Source: Macrothele yani
Taxonomy: Eukaryota > Arthropoda > Arachnida > Araneae > Macrothelidae
DNA: 64,000 nucleotides
Direction: 5' to 3'
NCBI GenBank assembly: GCA_039090855.1
Contig: CM077012.1
Location: forward strand, 141,642,541 to 141,706,540
Both the position numbers and the translations under genes were made by a program. Shown here piece after piece: positions 47,475-58,257 of the stretch. Each line of letters begins with the position of its first letter. The stretch's first letter is position 1. The notes under the pieces are model-generated. The model saw only the letters and a program-made list of their open reading frames with translations. It made no database searches and was not told the DNA's origin.

Positions 47475-48094
47475 CTAGGATTTACACAATGTATTTAAAA
47501 TAAAACCCTGAAAATGTTCAAATAAAATAGTCCATGGTTTAAATATGACCTTGGCGGCATAATCATTACAGCAACGAGATCCGAAAGATGTAATATATAG
47601 GCTCTCCATGAATAATAACAGTGAAAGCTTACCTGGAGAGTTTATAATGAACACCTCATTCCCCTTTGGAACATGAGAATCGGTCGCAACTAGACGTGAC
47701 TTGGCGGTTGCTAACTTACCATTCCGAAAATCATATTTATGCTCCCGGACTCTGGAACTCAAGTTCCTTCGTAGAACCAATATACACACTATCATTAGTC
47801 TCTGGAACAATGGCTTGTAGAGGTATGGTATACGTGCAGTATCTGGTATGTGGAGGCACCCTATCCCGATCCTTCTTGATTAAGCCACAAATATTTCTAT
47901 ATGTGAGGCCAAAGTCAATATTGTATGGTTTGCACTTATTTCTTAGTACATTAATAATCCAGAGCACATACGGAAGGGGTCCCACAAAACGCGGGGTTCA
48001 CGTAAGTCTCTGGAGAGTCAAAACATAAGACTTCTTAATTTGCCAGAGCAAGCGATCCAGCTCCGAGGCCCTCGTATCCATAATGACAGGCAAT
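47475..48094 (-). pseudogene. Penelope linker and GIY-YIG-type endonuclease, copy 1 (broken)
   Basis: The linker reads RFVGPLPYVLWIINVLRNKC-like codons and KPYNIDFGLTYRNICGLIKK, typical between RT and endonuclease. The endonuclease core has TYTIPL where GIY is expected, VYIGST (the YIG half), then after a frameshift RRNLSSRVREHKYDFRNGKL (conserved R and EH) and VPKGNEVFIINSPGK. It ends with FQGFILNTLCKS. The GIY half is already lost in the sequence and the frame is split at GST, so no active nuclease is expected. Confidence 0.78.
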
Positions 48095-49200
48095 TTATTT
48101 TATATTGACCAGTTCTAAATGGCGTAATCTAGGGTCGGACAAGTGTGAAAATGCTCTATGTAATAAAAACTGAATAGCCGCAAATTTGTAATTAATCGGG
48201 TGATAAGACGAAAAGAGCACAACTTCAACACTGGAAGATGGTTTTCTGAAAACGGAAAACTGCAAATGGTTCGAGGGGGTCCATTCCAAAATGAAATCCA
48301 AAAAAGGTAGCATCCGGTTTTGTTCAATTTCAAGGGTGAAATTGATGGACGGAACTTTTGAGGAACAATAATCAGAAAATAAAAACAGTTCTAAAACAGA
48401 ATAGGGCCAAAACAGCAAAACGTCATCAACGTACCTCAGAAATAATAACGGAGTTTGAGGGTAAACCGATAAAATGTCCTCTGCCAAAGACTGCAACAAG
48501 ATCTCTCCAAGTATGGGGGAGCCCATAGGCGCCCCACTCTCCTGGCGGTGGACAGTGTCATTAGAGATAAAATAAGACTTCGTCTGAACAAGGCGCAACG
48601 CAGCAAGCACGGCCTGAACCTCCAGTGGCGGAACGTCAGCTGCTAAAAATTTGGATAATTCCATGAACAAACGTGGCAGGAACGCTGGGAAATAACGATT
48701 TACGTCGAGGGAGGCCATCAAAATCTTGGACTCGGGGTGAAAAAAAGGCCGAATCCTGGTCAAGGCCTGAACTGAATTGGAAACAGAATACATGGAATTA
48801 GAAATTAAAGGTTGCAAATATGACGCAAGAGTTGACAACTGTGGGCGTGTAAGATTACACGAACTAGAAACAAGAGGCCTTAAAGGTAAATCGGGTTTGT
48901 GCAACTTAATTTGTCCGAATAATTCAGGAGTTCTGGAGAAATACGGGGGAGACAGAGCTGAACTTATACACGAAGGGAATCCTGCAAGGGTTTTCATACG
49001 AGCCAATGCTGATATAGTAGCCGGGGTGGGATCAGTCTGGATGACAACAGTTTTGATCTTGGAAATTGCTGTACACATTTTCTGGTGGGACTCAGTCTTG
49101 TCTAAAATGATAATTTGATTTGACTTGTCCGCCGAAATTATAGCTAGCTATGGATTATCATGAAGTTCCTTTAGTGCCCTGCGCTTAGAATCAGATCCTA
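48095..49200 (-). pseudogene. Penelope-type reverse transcriptase, copy 1
   Basis: The open part is 327 codons. Before its first methionine the same frame continues upstream with SKRRALKELHDNP, a TAG, LAIISADKSNQIIILDKTES, the conserved start of Penelope RTs. Further motifs are FGQIKLHKPDLPLRPLVSSS, SLDVNRYFPAFLP, ESGAPMGSPILGEILLQSL, the catalytic RYVDDVLLF (YVDD intact) and MLPFLDFILEW. RTs of this group copy RNA at 3'-OH ends and are related to telomerase. Only the TAG near 49150 and a missing N-terminus stop it being an open RT domain. It is clearly better preserved than copy 2. Confidence 0.88.
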
Positions 49201-49208
49201 TTTAAAGT

Positions 49209-49646
49209 TTAATGACGCTATCTACCGTCAGAAGAGTGGAACGTCTATGGGCTGCCCTCTTTTCCCCTTACTTGCGGAGATCTTGATGCAGTCTTTGAAG
49301 GAGGACATTTTATCGGTTTACCCTCAAACTCCATTATTTCTGTGGTACGTTAATGAAGTTTTGGCCCTCTTCTGTTTCAGATCTGGTTTTAATTTCAGAT
49401 TATTATTCCTCAAAAGATGGAGATATTGATGGACGGAAGTCCATCAATTTCACTCTTGAAATTGAACAAAGCGGGAGACTACCTTTTTCGGATTTCATTT
49501 TGAAATGGACCCCCCGCGAACCATTTTTCAGAAAACCTTCTTCCAGTGTTGAAATTATACTCTTTTCGTCTTATCACCCGATTAATTACAAATTTGCGGC
49601 TATTCGGTTTTATTACATAGAGCACTTCACACTCGTCCAACCCTAG
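49209..49646 (+). pseudogene. Penelope-type reverse transcriptase, copy 2 (fragment)
   Basis: Starts abruptly at NDAIYRQKSGTSMGCPLFPL, equal to NDTVHRQESGAPMGSPILGE of copy 1. Then EDILSVYPQTPLFLWYVNEV replaces RYVDDV, so both catalytic aspartates of the YVDD box are lost (N and E). After a shift it continues SINFTLEIEQSGRLPFSDFI and FAAIRFYYIEHFTLVQP. It cannot be active. Confidence 0.85.
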
Positions 49647-49983
49647 ATTACAACATTTGACACTGGTCAAGATAAAATAAATTGCCTGTCATTATGGATA
49701 CGTGCCCTCGATGGTGAATCACTTGCTCCGGCATATTAAGAAGTCTTATGTTTCGACTCTCTCTAAAAACTTACGTAAACCACGTTTTGTGGGATCACTT
49801 CCGTATGTGCCCAGGATTGTTAATGTACTAAGAAATAAGTGCAAACCATACAATATTCACTTTGGCCTCATATCTAGAAATATTCGTGCCTTAATCCAGA
49901 AGAATCAGGATATGGTGCTTCCACATATCAGTATATGCCATACTTCAAGAAGCCGCTGTTCCATAGACTAATGATACTATGTA

Positions 49984-51390
49984 CACTGCTGGCCACCCAA
50001 AATGCAACACCAAGAAGGACACGAGATAGCAAAGCCAGATATACTGGACACACAACAACAGATACAAAGATGAAACGATCGAGCTTACAGGCCCGTGCAA
50101 CTTGTGGAACACGCAGACATCAATCATTCGTGTGGCCCCCATGGCTGGCAATAACGGCCGCTACACGCCGCGGCATCGAACGAAAGAGCTTTGGATGTGG
50201 GCATGGGGTATGTCGGTCCAGGCTGCTTCCACACGTTGCCACAGTTCATCAGGCGTAGCCGCGGGTGGTGCTTGTCGGGCCACTCGGTTGCCGATCAGCG
50301 ACCAGACGTGTTTGATGGGCGACATATCGGGAGAACAGGCGGGTCGAGGCAGCAGCGACACCTGATGGGCCGTAAAGAATGGTTGCAAGATGCGGACCAC
50401 GTGCGGGCACACATTGTCCTGTTGAAACGCGGCCGCTAGCAGGTCTTGTAGGTAAGGGAGAACTACAGGCTCCAAAACGACGTAGATGTAGCGGTGACTG
50501 TGAGTGTACCGGCGATGCGTACGAGAGGGGTGCGGGTGTCATATCCAATTGCGCCCCAAACCATAACGCCTGGCGACGAACCGGTATGGCGACGCATAAT
50601 GCAGGCGTCATACAGTCTCTCACCGTGGTGCTGCCTCACGCGGATCTGACGATCGTGGTGTTGCAGGCAGAAGTGGGATTCGTCGGAGAAAACAATGTTG
50701 TGCCATTCCATAATCCAGGTGCGGCGTTCAACGCCCCACTGCCGCCGCACTCGCCGGTGGTGTAACGTCAATAGTAATCGGAGCAATGGGCGCAGTGTGA
50801 CAAGTCACCACCCCTGCAGACGAGGTCGAACGGTACGTGCTCACAAAGGATGTTGCGCAACACACCCTAATTCCTGCGCTAGCGTTCGTGATGTGGCGGT
50901 GCGAACCGTCAATGCCCGCAGCACAAAATGTCTGTCCTCTCGTTCGGTGGTGTGCCGCTGCTGCGGCAATTGCTCACGTCGGTCCGTCTGTCCGTCCTGC
51001 ACCCACCGAATCCATACCCGCCTCACTGTGGCTGGATGTCGTCCTACACGGGCGCCGATGTCTCGGTACGATAAACCGCTGTCGCGATAAGCCAATATTC
51101 TTCCTCTGTCGAACTCCGAAACGTGCTGGAATGACTACCATATTCTGCGACGTGGCATCAGGAAGCTTCCCACGCACAGGTCCGGCAGCACAACAGACTT
51201 CCACTACTTACACCCCGCCTTCTGTGCACCCTTCTTATAGTGCTTCTCGGTAGCGTGGCGGGAGCACATGATTTGCATATGCCCTGCAATGCTAATCGTT
51301 TGCATGTCCTCTCGCGGGCGACGCATGCTGCGAATGTCAGGCCAATCGGATGCTTCCTTCTTGGTATTGCATTTTGGGTGGCCAGTAGTG
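49984..51390 (-). mobile_element. Tc1-like DNA transposon, family 8, inserted in Penelope copy 2
   Basis: Ends CACTGCTGGCCACCCAAAAT and ATTTTGGGTGGCCAGTAGTG, one mismatch in 20, followed inside by GCAACACCAAGAAGG / CTTCTTGGTATTGC. TA at 49982-49983 and 51391-51392. Length 1407 bp. Confidence 0.93.
50161..51141 (-). pseudogene. Tc1-like transposase, family 8 (broken)
   Basis: N-terminal HTH in AYRDSGLSYRDIGARVGRHP and ATVRRVWIRWVQDGQTDRRE, HTH2 in LTVRTATSRTLAQELG. The catalytic core has WHNIVFSDESHFCLQHHDRQ with the first D, MVWGAIGYDTRTPLVRIAGT, FQQDNVCPHVV with the second D, and SPDMSPIKHVWSLIG, where the third catalytic E is K. It ends HIQSSFVRCRGV. Two frameshifts and a stop separate these blocks. 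Confidence 0.87.
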
Positions 51391-51745
51391 TATATTGGTT
51401 CTACAAAAAGGAACTTGAGTACCAGAGTCCGGGAGCATAAATATGATATTCATAATGGTAAGTTAACAACCGCCATGTCACGTCTAGCTGCGACCGGTTC
51501 CCATGTTCCAAAGTGGAATGAAGTGGCCATTATAAACTCTCCAGGTAAGCTTTCACTGTTATTATTCATGGAGAGCCTATATATTACATCTTTCGGATCT
51601 CGTTGCTGTAATGATTATGCCGCCAAGGTCATATTTAAACCATGGACTATTTTATTTGAACATTTTCAGGGTTTTATTTTAAATACATTGTGTAAATCCT
51701 AGATGGCGTTGTGATATTGTCGGATTCTGACGATGGTGCGTTATA

Positions 51746-52961
51746 CACTGTCTACCAACAAGTAATTGGACACCTGTGGCAGCAAAGGAAAACGAAGTTT
51801 ATTCACCTTCAATAGTTGGTGAAGCCTCCAGGAGCGGCGATTACAGCTACGATTCTCCGGGGCATACTCTGAACCAGGCGTTGTACGACGGCTAGCGGTA
51901 CTTTCTTCCACTCGGCTTGGAGAAGACAGGTCAGTTCCTTCACCGATTTCGGACGATGGGGGCGCCCCTTAAGTCGACGCTCCAACTCGTCCCAGAGATG
52001 CTCGATAGGATTAAGGTCAGGGCTCTGCGCAGGCCAGTCCATTCGATTAACCCCACTGTCACCATACCAAGCCATGGTGGACCTCGCAACATGACAGGTG
52101 GCATTGTCATCCTAAAAGTAACATGTGTCCACCCCGTAAAACTGCCACAACGTAGGAAGCGCATGGTCATCCAAAATGGTGCAGTAGGTCTCGCTGGGTC
52201 TACTAGGATTTGCGACCAAGGGTCCCGTGCCATACGAGGAGAAACACCCCCATAGAATAATTCCACCGCCGCCGAACTTCACAGTTGGCACAATACATTC
52301 CGGCAGGAGGCGTTCTTCATGCAGACGCCAAACCCAGACCCTGCCATCCGAACGGTAGAGGGTGAACCTTGATTCGTCGCTCCAGAGAACCTGTTTCCAC
52401 TGTTCAACGGTCCACTGTCGACGTTCTTTGCCCCACGTTAGCCGAGCAGCGCTATTGGACTTGGTGATCACAGGCTTGTGGGCGGCTGCACGTCCATAAT
52501 AACCGAGCAGATGGGCTTCCTTACGGATGGTATTCATCGAAATAACACTCCCGTACGCCTGTTGGAACTCCTTGCGGATGTGGCGCATCGATTTGGTGCG
52601 GTTCTTCCGAATTTCTCTGGCCAGCACCCGTCGGTCTCTAACTTCCAGTTTTGTGGGTCTGCCGTGTCGGGGCACATTCCGACAGTCACCTCTCATCTTC
52701 TACTTGCCAATCACGTAGGCCACTGTCGATTTTGGGTACTTCAACTCGCTGGATATGTCACGTATGGATCGGCCATTTCTGTGATACCCGATGATTACAC
52801 CTATCTCGAAATCAGAGAGCTCCGAACTGCGTGGCATCTTGCATGCGACTGGTTGCATTGTTGTTTCCCACACGATATTTAACGGCGGCGGCCGTGACGT
52901 GTATCTGGACCGCAGATATCGTCGATTGCAGGGGTGTCCAATTACTTGTTGGTAGATAGTG
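51746..52961 (-). mobile_element. Tc1-like DNA transposon, family 1 copy D, inside Penelope copy 2
   Basis: 1216 bp in the opposite orientation to copy C. TA at 51744-51745; the outer TA has become TG. Its flanks match those of copy C on both sides, so the two were copied together with the host element. Confidence 0.94.
51809..52837 (-). pseudogene. Tc1-like transposase, copy D (single frame, two stops)
   Basis: 343 codons in one frame, ending with the same NY as copy C. It shares with copy C the TAG in VIGK-KMRG and the TAG in YF-DDNAT but has W (TGG) in GRVWVWRL, where copies A, B and C have TGA. The three catalytic positions WSDES, DDNATCH and SPDLNPIEHLW are intact. Of the four family 1 copies this frame is the least damaged. 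Confidence 0.9.
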
Positions 52962-53110
52962 TGTATCTAGGTCTTGCTCGTGAATGTTGCAATTGAAGAT
53001 GGGGACGTTGTGATCCTCAAAATATCTCATGTGGTGTGTGTTTTAGCAGTAAAGTTTTATTACATGTAGTATATGCTTGCTATATTTGTGTTCTATCGTG
53101 TTTAGTCGAT

Positions 53111-53869
53111 ATTTTAATTTCTAGTTTTAACATTCTCATAAAATACACCGTAAGAATCTCATTCCCTTCGTTAAGCGGCCTCGTTTAGAAGGTCATCAAC
53201 GAATTTTTAGTACATTTATGTTCTCATACAGTTTCATTGGCTAAAGTTTTAAGAGGATGTTCCACCAAGAATATAGTTCTGCTAATGTAGATTGCTAGCA
53301 TTTTTAGTTCACTATCTGAAAATTCCAAAATAACTCTAAAGTTTTTGAATTCGTCCAGATACTTCAATCTACATTAACGTTTCTGAAATGAGAAATTTCA
53401 GCTGTCCGGCTAGGCAGTGCCTATAAACAAGGAAAATTTTCTCATACTTTGCTGCAATTTTTATGTGAATTTTCCTCAAGTCTTCAGTTTCAAAAGAATT
53501 ACCTTGTATACTGGTGTCAAACTAATATCAAAACTATGGAGTATTTGAAAAGCCCTCTGAAGAATATTGTAATTTCCAAAGCACTCTGCACTAGTGCAAT
53601 TGTATTTTACAGGATTCCATGTGATTTAACATTTTGGTTCTACCTAAAATTTCTGTGAGCGGAAAGTGCAAAGAAATGCCATCTTTGCTGCTGGTGGTTC
53701 TAAGCCACGTCTTCCTACTCCGGAGAGGGATATTCTCCGGACTAAACTACGCCGGCAAGGCTTATCGCTGCAGCTTGCCGTTTTGACTCATGCGTCACTT
53801 CCATTCCCTCTCTTCGTTGCTCGGTTCGAGCGTCGTGACCAAAATCACATCCTGCCCACTCTCAAGGTT
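53111..53869. other. Sequence between Penelope copy 2 and the RTE LINE
   Basis: I see no recognisable gene. The GC-richer part at 53660-53860 may be part of the LINE's 3' region, but I cannot show that. Confidence 0.35.
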
Positions 53870-54464
53870 CGCCATTTTTGTCTATCTCTACATTTTTCAT
53901 GATTTCTGCAACTGATAGATTTGTGAGGGATTTTATATAATCGATGAATCTGTCTGGAAGACGTCCTCTCGTTGTTTTGCTATCGACTTTCCCCTGAATA
54001 CAAAGTTTTTCTAAACCGTCTCGCCGGATGATGTGGCCGAAAACTCCGAACGACCAGGATGCTTCTATTTCTCTTTTAATGTTTCCGTTAGTAAATGTCG
54101 TTGGATTGTCGGAAGAAGTCGCTTGTAAGCATCTACATCGAGCTCTCAAGATTGATGCATTAGTCCTATGCACAACCCATGATATTCTCAGCATGCGTCT
54201 GTAGCAGATCATTTCAAACGCCTCAATTCGTCTGCGACAAGCTGCATTTAAGGTCCATGTTTCAGAACCATAAGTCACGATGGGGAACACGAGGGCTCTG
54301 ACCAACCTCGGCCCACTGTAGATTTGGCCATTCCGATCCTTCTTTTGATCTCGCCTTCGCAATTGCCGTTGTTGGTTATGCGGGCCCCAGATATATGACT
54401 TCTGATTTTCGGGCAATGTCGGGTATCTGTTGGAAGATTTGAGGAAGCGCTCCGGACTTTTCAA
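53870..54464 (-). pseudogene. RTE LINE C-terminal tail
   Basis: An open frame of 200 codons has ALVFPIVTYGSETWTLNAAC and RRRIEAFEMICYRRMLRISW with VHRTNAS, then FGHIIRRDGLEKLCIQGKVD and RLPDRFIDYIKSLTNLSVAE. This tail after the RT is highly conserved in many arthropod LINEs, often annotated as endonuclease-reverse transcriptase. This is the longest open part of the element. Confidence 0.85.
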
Positions 54465-55960
54465 CTACCATAAGGCAGCACTCGACTCTATCTTATTTGA
54501 GCTTCGATGTGTTTGAGAAATTGCACCATCTCCTCCTCCGTGTTTGAGAAATTGCACCATCTCCTCCTCTATTAAAGTGGTGTCATCCGCACAGCGTACA
54601 TTTGATATTTTCCTACCGCCTATTAACAGCCAGCCATACCAGTTTTCCGTAGCTTTTGTGATTATCCATTCTCCATTAATATTAAAAAGAATGGGTGAGA
54701 GAATGCACCCCTAGGAAACTCGCTTTCCCACGCTGAATGTGTCAGACGTCTCGACATTAATTGCGACGGAGGCTTTATTTAGCGCTGTAGAGTGACTTAA
54801 TTAGAAAGATAAGATGACCCGATGCGGCCATCTCTCTAAGAATTCGCCAGAGCCGACCTCATTTGACGGTATCAAGTGCCTTTGAATAATCAAGGAAACA
54901 AGAAATGGCTAGTACATTGTATTCATAGAACTTTTCAACCATCTGTCTTAAATTCTTAAATTCATGAGTCGATCCCTTGTTCCCCGGCCTGGAACGGTAC
55001 CTGATTGTTCTTGAGGGATCAGCGGTAGAAGATAGGGTTTTAAGCGTTCTTGTATTACATAAAGCATAACCTTGCTTGCATGGCTGATTAGTGTTATGGT
55101 TCTGTAATTGTCAGAGATTTCTTTAGAGCCTCTTTTATGAATTGGGATGTATAACCACTCTGTCCAGTCAGTTGGCCACTTCCCATCTTTCCAAATCTTA
55201 CAGTATATTTGGTGAATTATTGTCCCACCGTGTTCGCCAGTCGATTTTAACATTTCTGTAACAATACGATTAGGTCCAGCTGATTTGTGGTTTTTCAGCT
55301 TAGCAAATGCTTTTTTTCGTTTTTTAATGTTTCCGGTTCTAGCTCTCCTGGTTGTTCGGATGGCTCTTAGGGATCAGGGTTATCTTCAGGTGCCATGAGT
55401 TGTTTTCACAGTATTGTCGTCACTTCTCTAGAGTTTGCTGTTTTTTCACAGTATTGTCGTCACTTCTCTAGAATTTGCTGTTTTTTCTGTGAGAGTTTCA
55501 CCGGTTTCATTTTTGATAAGTAAGGATCGAGGTTGAAAATGTCTTGTCAGCTGCTTAACTTTTTGAAACAGATCTCTTGTTTCATACTTATTAAAATGCT
55601 GCTAAAGTTCTTCGCAGAAAGATGAAATATATGCATTTTTGGCGTGCCTGAGTGCCGTGTTGATGTTTCTAGTTAATGCATTGTACATGTCCCGTTCCTC
55701 TTCATCTTCTAGTCCTTTGCTTTTTACTCTCTGGCGAGTCTCCATAAGTGCTCAAGTATGTTGTGATATCCAGGGTTTTCTTGGTTTTTTGTGTTTTTCG
55801 GCCTAGGCAGCAGAGGTTTCAAGGACCGATTTTGTTTTCTGCCAAAGTTCATCGGCGATTAGTAGTTGTGTGCCTTGCTGTATTATTCACAAGTTGGTGG
55901 ATGTCGCTTCCTTTATGAATGATTTATCGTTTCTTATGTAACATCTGTTGGTGATCTTTA
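54465..55960 (-). pseudogene. RTE LINE reverse transcriptase domain (broken)
   Basis: Pieces in order: GTIIHQIYCKIWKDGKWPTD and WLYIPIHKRGSKEISDNYRT with ITLISHASKVML, the fingers region of RTE-type RTs, then PQEQSGTVPGRGTRD. Then SCFLDYSKALDTVKW (decayed DYxKAFD with one catalytic D) and, near 54560-54600, CADDTTLI. In CADD the usual first residue Y or F of the catalytic box is C. Stops and shifts are frequent. A 31-bp direct duplication (54510-54570) and a 40-bp one (55403-55480) lie inside. Confidence 0.75.
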
Positions 55961-56068
55961 GCCTCTTAGAGGGTTTTCGAAATTTCAGATAAACTTCAGC
56001 TATAAAGACATTGTGGTAACTGCCACAGTCCATACCAAGATATTCTTAACGTCTCTGATTGATGTGCG

Positions 56069-56883
56069 TCACCTAGGTTTTGTTAAGACATAGTCCATCT
56101 GATTATTCGTCTGTCCATCTGGTGACCGCCATGTGTACAAGTGACGAATATGATGCTGAAAGTGGGTGTTAGTAATAAATCGCCCATTCTCGGCACAAAA
56201 TTCCAGCATCATTTCACCTCTTTCATTCTTAGTTCCAATGCCATGTCTACCCACAACATGACGAAAGTCGTTGTCAGTGGTCCTAATATTTACATTAAAA
56301 TCACCAATGACCATAAGCATTTTTTATTCGGTATTTTCCTTATGGTTTCACTGAGTTGATTGTAAAACGTCTCACTTTCTTGCTCTGGTGACTGAGAAGT
56401 TGGTGCATAGACCTGGATGACATTTAGATTTATTGGAGCCTCCATGATCTTTACAAAAAGCATTCTGTCGTTGATCGTTTCATACCCAAATACTGAGTCT
56501 TTGATAATGTTGTTTATGATCATAGCGACTCCATTTGTTGACTCATTTTTATTACTGGAACATAATACGAGATTGCCATTAGCTGACAGAAAGTGACCTG
56601 AGTTCCTCCAATAAGTTTTAGCAACTCCTGTTATGTTAATGCGTTCAAGTCTCTTTTCTAAGAGTTGCTATTTTCCCACCATATTTAGTCCTCGAACATT
56701 CCACGTGCACAATTTAAGCATTGTTGATTTGGATTTCCTGCCAGTAGCATATTTTCCATGGACAGCCTGGTGGTAAACTACTCCATGGCCGGTAGTCCAT
56801 TTCACACATGCAGTCTTATAACTGCAGCGCTGAATGACAATCGGATCGCATGACTTCATCCAATCCTTACCGACCTGATGCAT
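56069..56883 (-). pseudogene. RTE LINE endonuclease domain (broken)
   Basis: Order along the minus strand: MLKLCTWNVRGLN (start of the endonuclease fold), NKNESTNGVAMIINNIIKDS and VIQVYAPTSQSPEQE, then after a frameshift VIGDFNVNI (the GDFN motif), GIGTKNERGEMMLEFC and YTWRSPDGQTNNQMDYVLTK. All but the DSDH end motif are recognisable. A stop follows NMVGK near 56668 and a shift near 56300. Confidence 0.8.
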
Positions 56884-58023
56884 GTTGGGTTTTCTTGAGA
56901 CTAGTGTTCACGGTGGGGTACCGCTCCATTCCGCGCGCAGTATCACAGGCTTTAATGTACTTCAATATTGCGCAGGCTTCAATAGTACGTCACAAAAGCA
57001 AGATTCCTTTGAAGCTCGAGGAGAATGTTGTGGTGGAGATACATTAGATATGCAACACGAAATACCAAAATTTGAAATTTTGACATCCGGGTGAAAAAAG
57101 TTGAGGATCTTACATTCAAACGTAAAGCATAATGTATGAGCCTAAAAATTCAAAAATCCTTTTTTTGTGAGACGTGTGGCATTACAGGCCTTTTTTAATG
57201 ATGATGCAGAATCACTGGACACATGAGCCCATAGTATAAAGAGTTGTGTTCTGAATCTTTTACAGACCTAGGAAAACCTGAAGGTATAGAAGTTAATATA
57301 TCAAAAATAATAAAAATACTGTTTGGGGAGAACTTTTCGTTAATAAGCTGTTGACCCACCTCGGGCTTTCAGAACAGAAGCAGTGCGACTTGGAATAGAC
57401 TTATCATACGATGATGGAATTTGGGACTATTCTTTCTGTAAAATATGTTCCAACTCTGCCGGTGGCGTGGAGGTGGAAAGTATGATCTGACCTTTCGTTC
57501 AAATGTTCAATAATATTAAAGTCTGGAGATTGAGGTGGCCATGATAGCTGCTGTACCTCATCTTCATGGTCTGCAAACCACAATTTGACACGTTTCGCAC
57601 AATGCACGTGTGCATTATCTATTTCAAACCAAGGACGGTATTAGGGAACAATGACTGCAACACTGGATGCAAGTGGTACCCAAGAATGGATTCATACGTT
57701 GCAGATGTGGCATGAATCTGCAAAATAACCAATGGACCTAAGGAATGCGATAATATGGCACACAGATCATCAGGGATGGACCTCCATGTTTCAGAGTTGG
57801 GACCCAACCGTCGGGATGGTACGCAGCTGAAGGTTTTCGCCAGACGTACACTCTACCAGTGGTAGAAACAACGTAACGCACGATTCGTTTGACCAGATGA
57901 CACGTTGCCAGTCTTTAGCTTCCCAGTTTTTATGTTCTTTGCACCACCTTACATGTTTTGTTGCATTGATGTTGGTAATCTGAGGTTTGTGGAATGCAGC
58001 ACGGCAATAATGGTTGGTCGGTT

Positions 58024-58246
58024 TTTTTAGTTTTTTTTAATGGAGTTTTAACGACCACCGTGAGCAACTCAATGGGCTATAAGCAGTCGCCCGTCTCTAA
58101 TTTAGGATCACTGGTTCGAGGGAAGGGAGAGAGCCAGTGCCGTAAGACAATCACAACATCCATGCCTTACCGGGATTCGAACCCGGACACCTGTCGGACG
58201 AACGATCAGAGGCCATCGCTTAGACCACTACGCCACCGGGGCTGCA
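58024..58246 (-). mobile_element. tRNA-derived SINE (copy 11)
   Basis: Head GCAGCCCCGGTGGCGTAGTGG, intact B box GGGTTCGAATCCCGG, GGCATGGATGTTGTGATTG, CTAAATTAGAGACGGG and GCTCACGGTGGTCGTTAAAAC. A 10-bp target duplication TTGGTCGGTT flanks it (58014-58023 and 58247-58256). Confidence 0.88.
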
Positions 58247-58257
58247 TTGGTCGGTTG

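Larger units (their letters stand above)
46045..49200 (-). mobile_element. Penelope-like retroelement, copy 1 (5'-truncated)
   Basis: On the minus strand, from 49200 down, it has a reverse transcriptase, a linker, a GIY-YIG-type endonuclease remnant and a 3' region. The 3' region is interrupted by the Tc1-like copy C (46216-47431). Outside the Tc1 copy the 3' region continues to about 46045 (TCACGTGGTGTGTGTTTTAG to TTAGTCGATATTTTG). The same flank is present beyond Tc1 copy D in the other Penelope copy. This ties both flanks to one element. It is head to head with copy 2 at about 49200. Confidence 0.82.
49702..51702 (+). pseudogene. Penelope linker and endonuclease, copy 2, split by a transposon
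   Basis: Before the insertion: HIKKSYVSTLSKNLRKPRFV and PRIVNVLRNKCKPYNIHFGL (linker). After it: VVYIGSTKRNLSTRVREHKY (YIG motif, conserved R and EH), VPKWNEVAIINSPGK and FQGFILNTLCKS. The Tc1-like element entered a TA within the codons just before YIG. The GST-KRNL frame is intact here while it is shifted in copy 1, so this copy shows the older reading. Confidence 0.82.
49205..53110 (+). mobile_element. Penelope-like retroelement, copy 2 (5'-truncated, twice interrupted)
   Basis: It reads outward to the right: RT C-terminal half (49209-49646), linker (49702-49980), a family 8 Tc1-like insertion (49984-51390), the rest of the endonuclease (51391-51702), a 3' region, Tc1-like copy D (51746-52961) and the outer 3' flank to about 53110. 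It lacks everything before the RT palm and is more diverged in the RT than copy 1. Confidence 0.82.
53870..56883 (-). mobile_element. RTE-type LINE (non-LTR retrotransposon), decayed
   Basis: About 3 kb on the minus strand with an AP-type endonuclease first, then reverse transcriptase and a conserved C-terminal tail, the layout and size of RTE-clade elements. These elements nick DNA with the endonuclease and prime reverse transcription at the nick. Many frameshifts and several small tandem duplications break it. Confidence 0.8.

Noticed and set aside
48777..49118. 113-codon plus-strand frame opposite the Penelope RT
   Set aside because: It is antisense to the reverse transcriptase and has no motif of its own.
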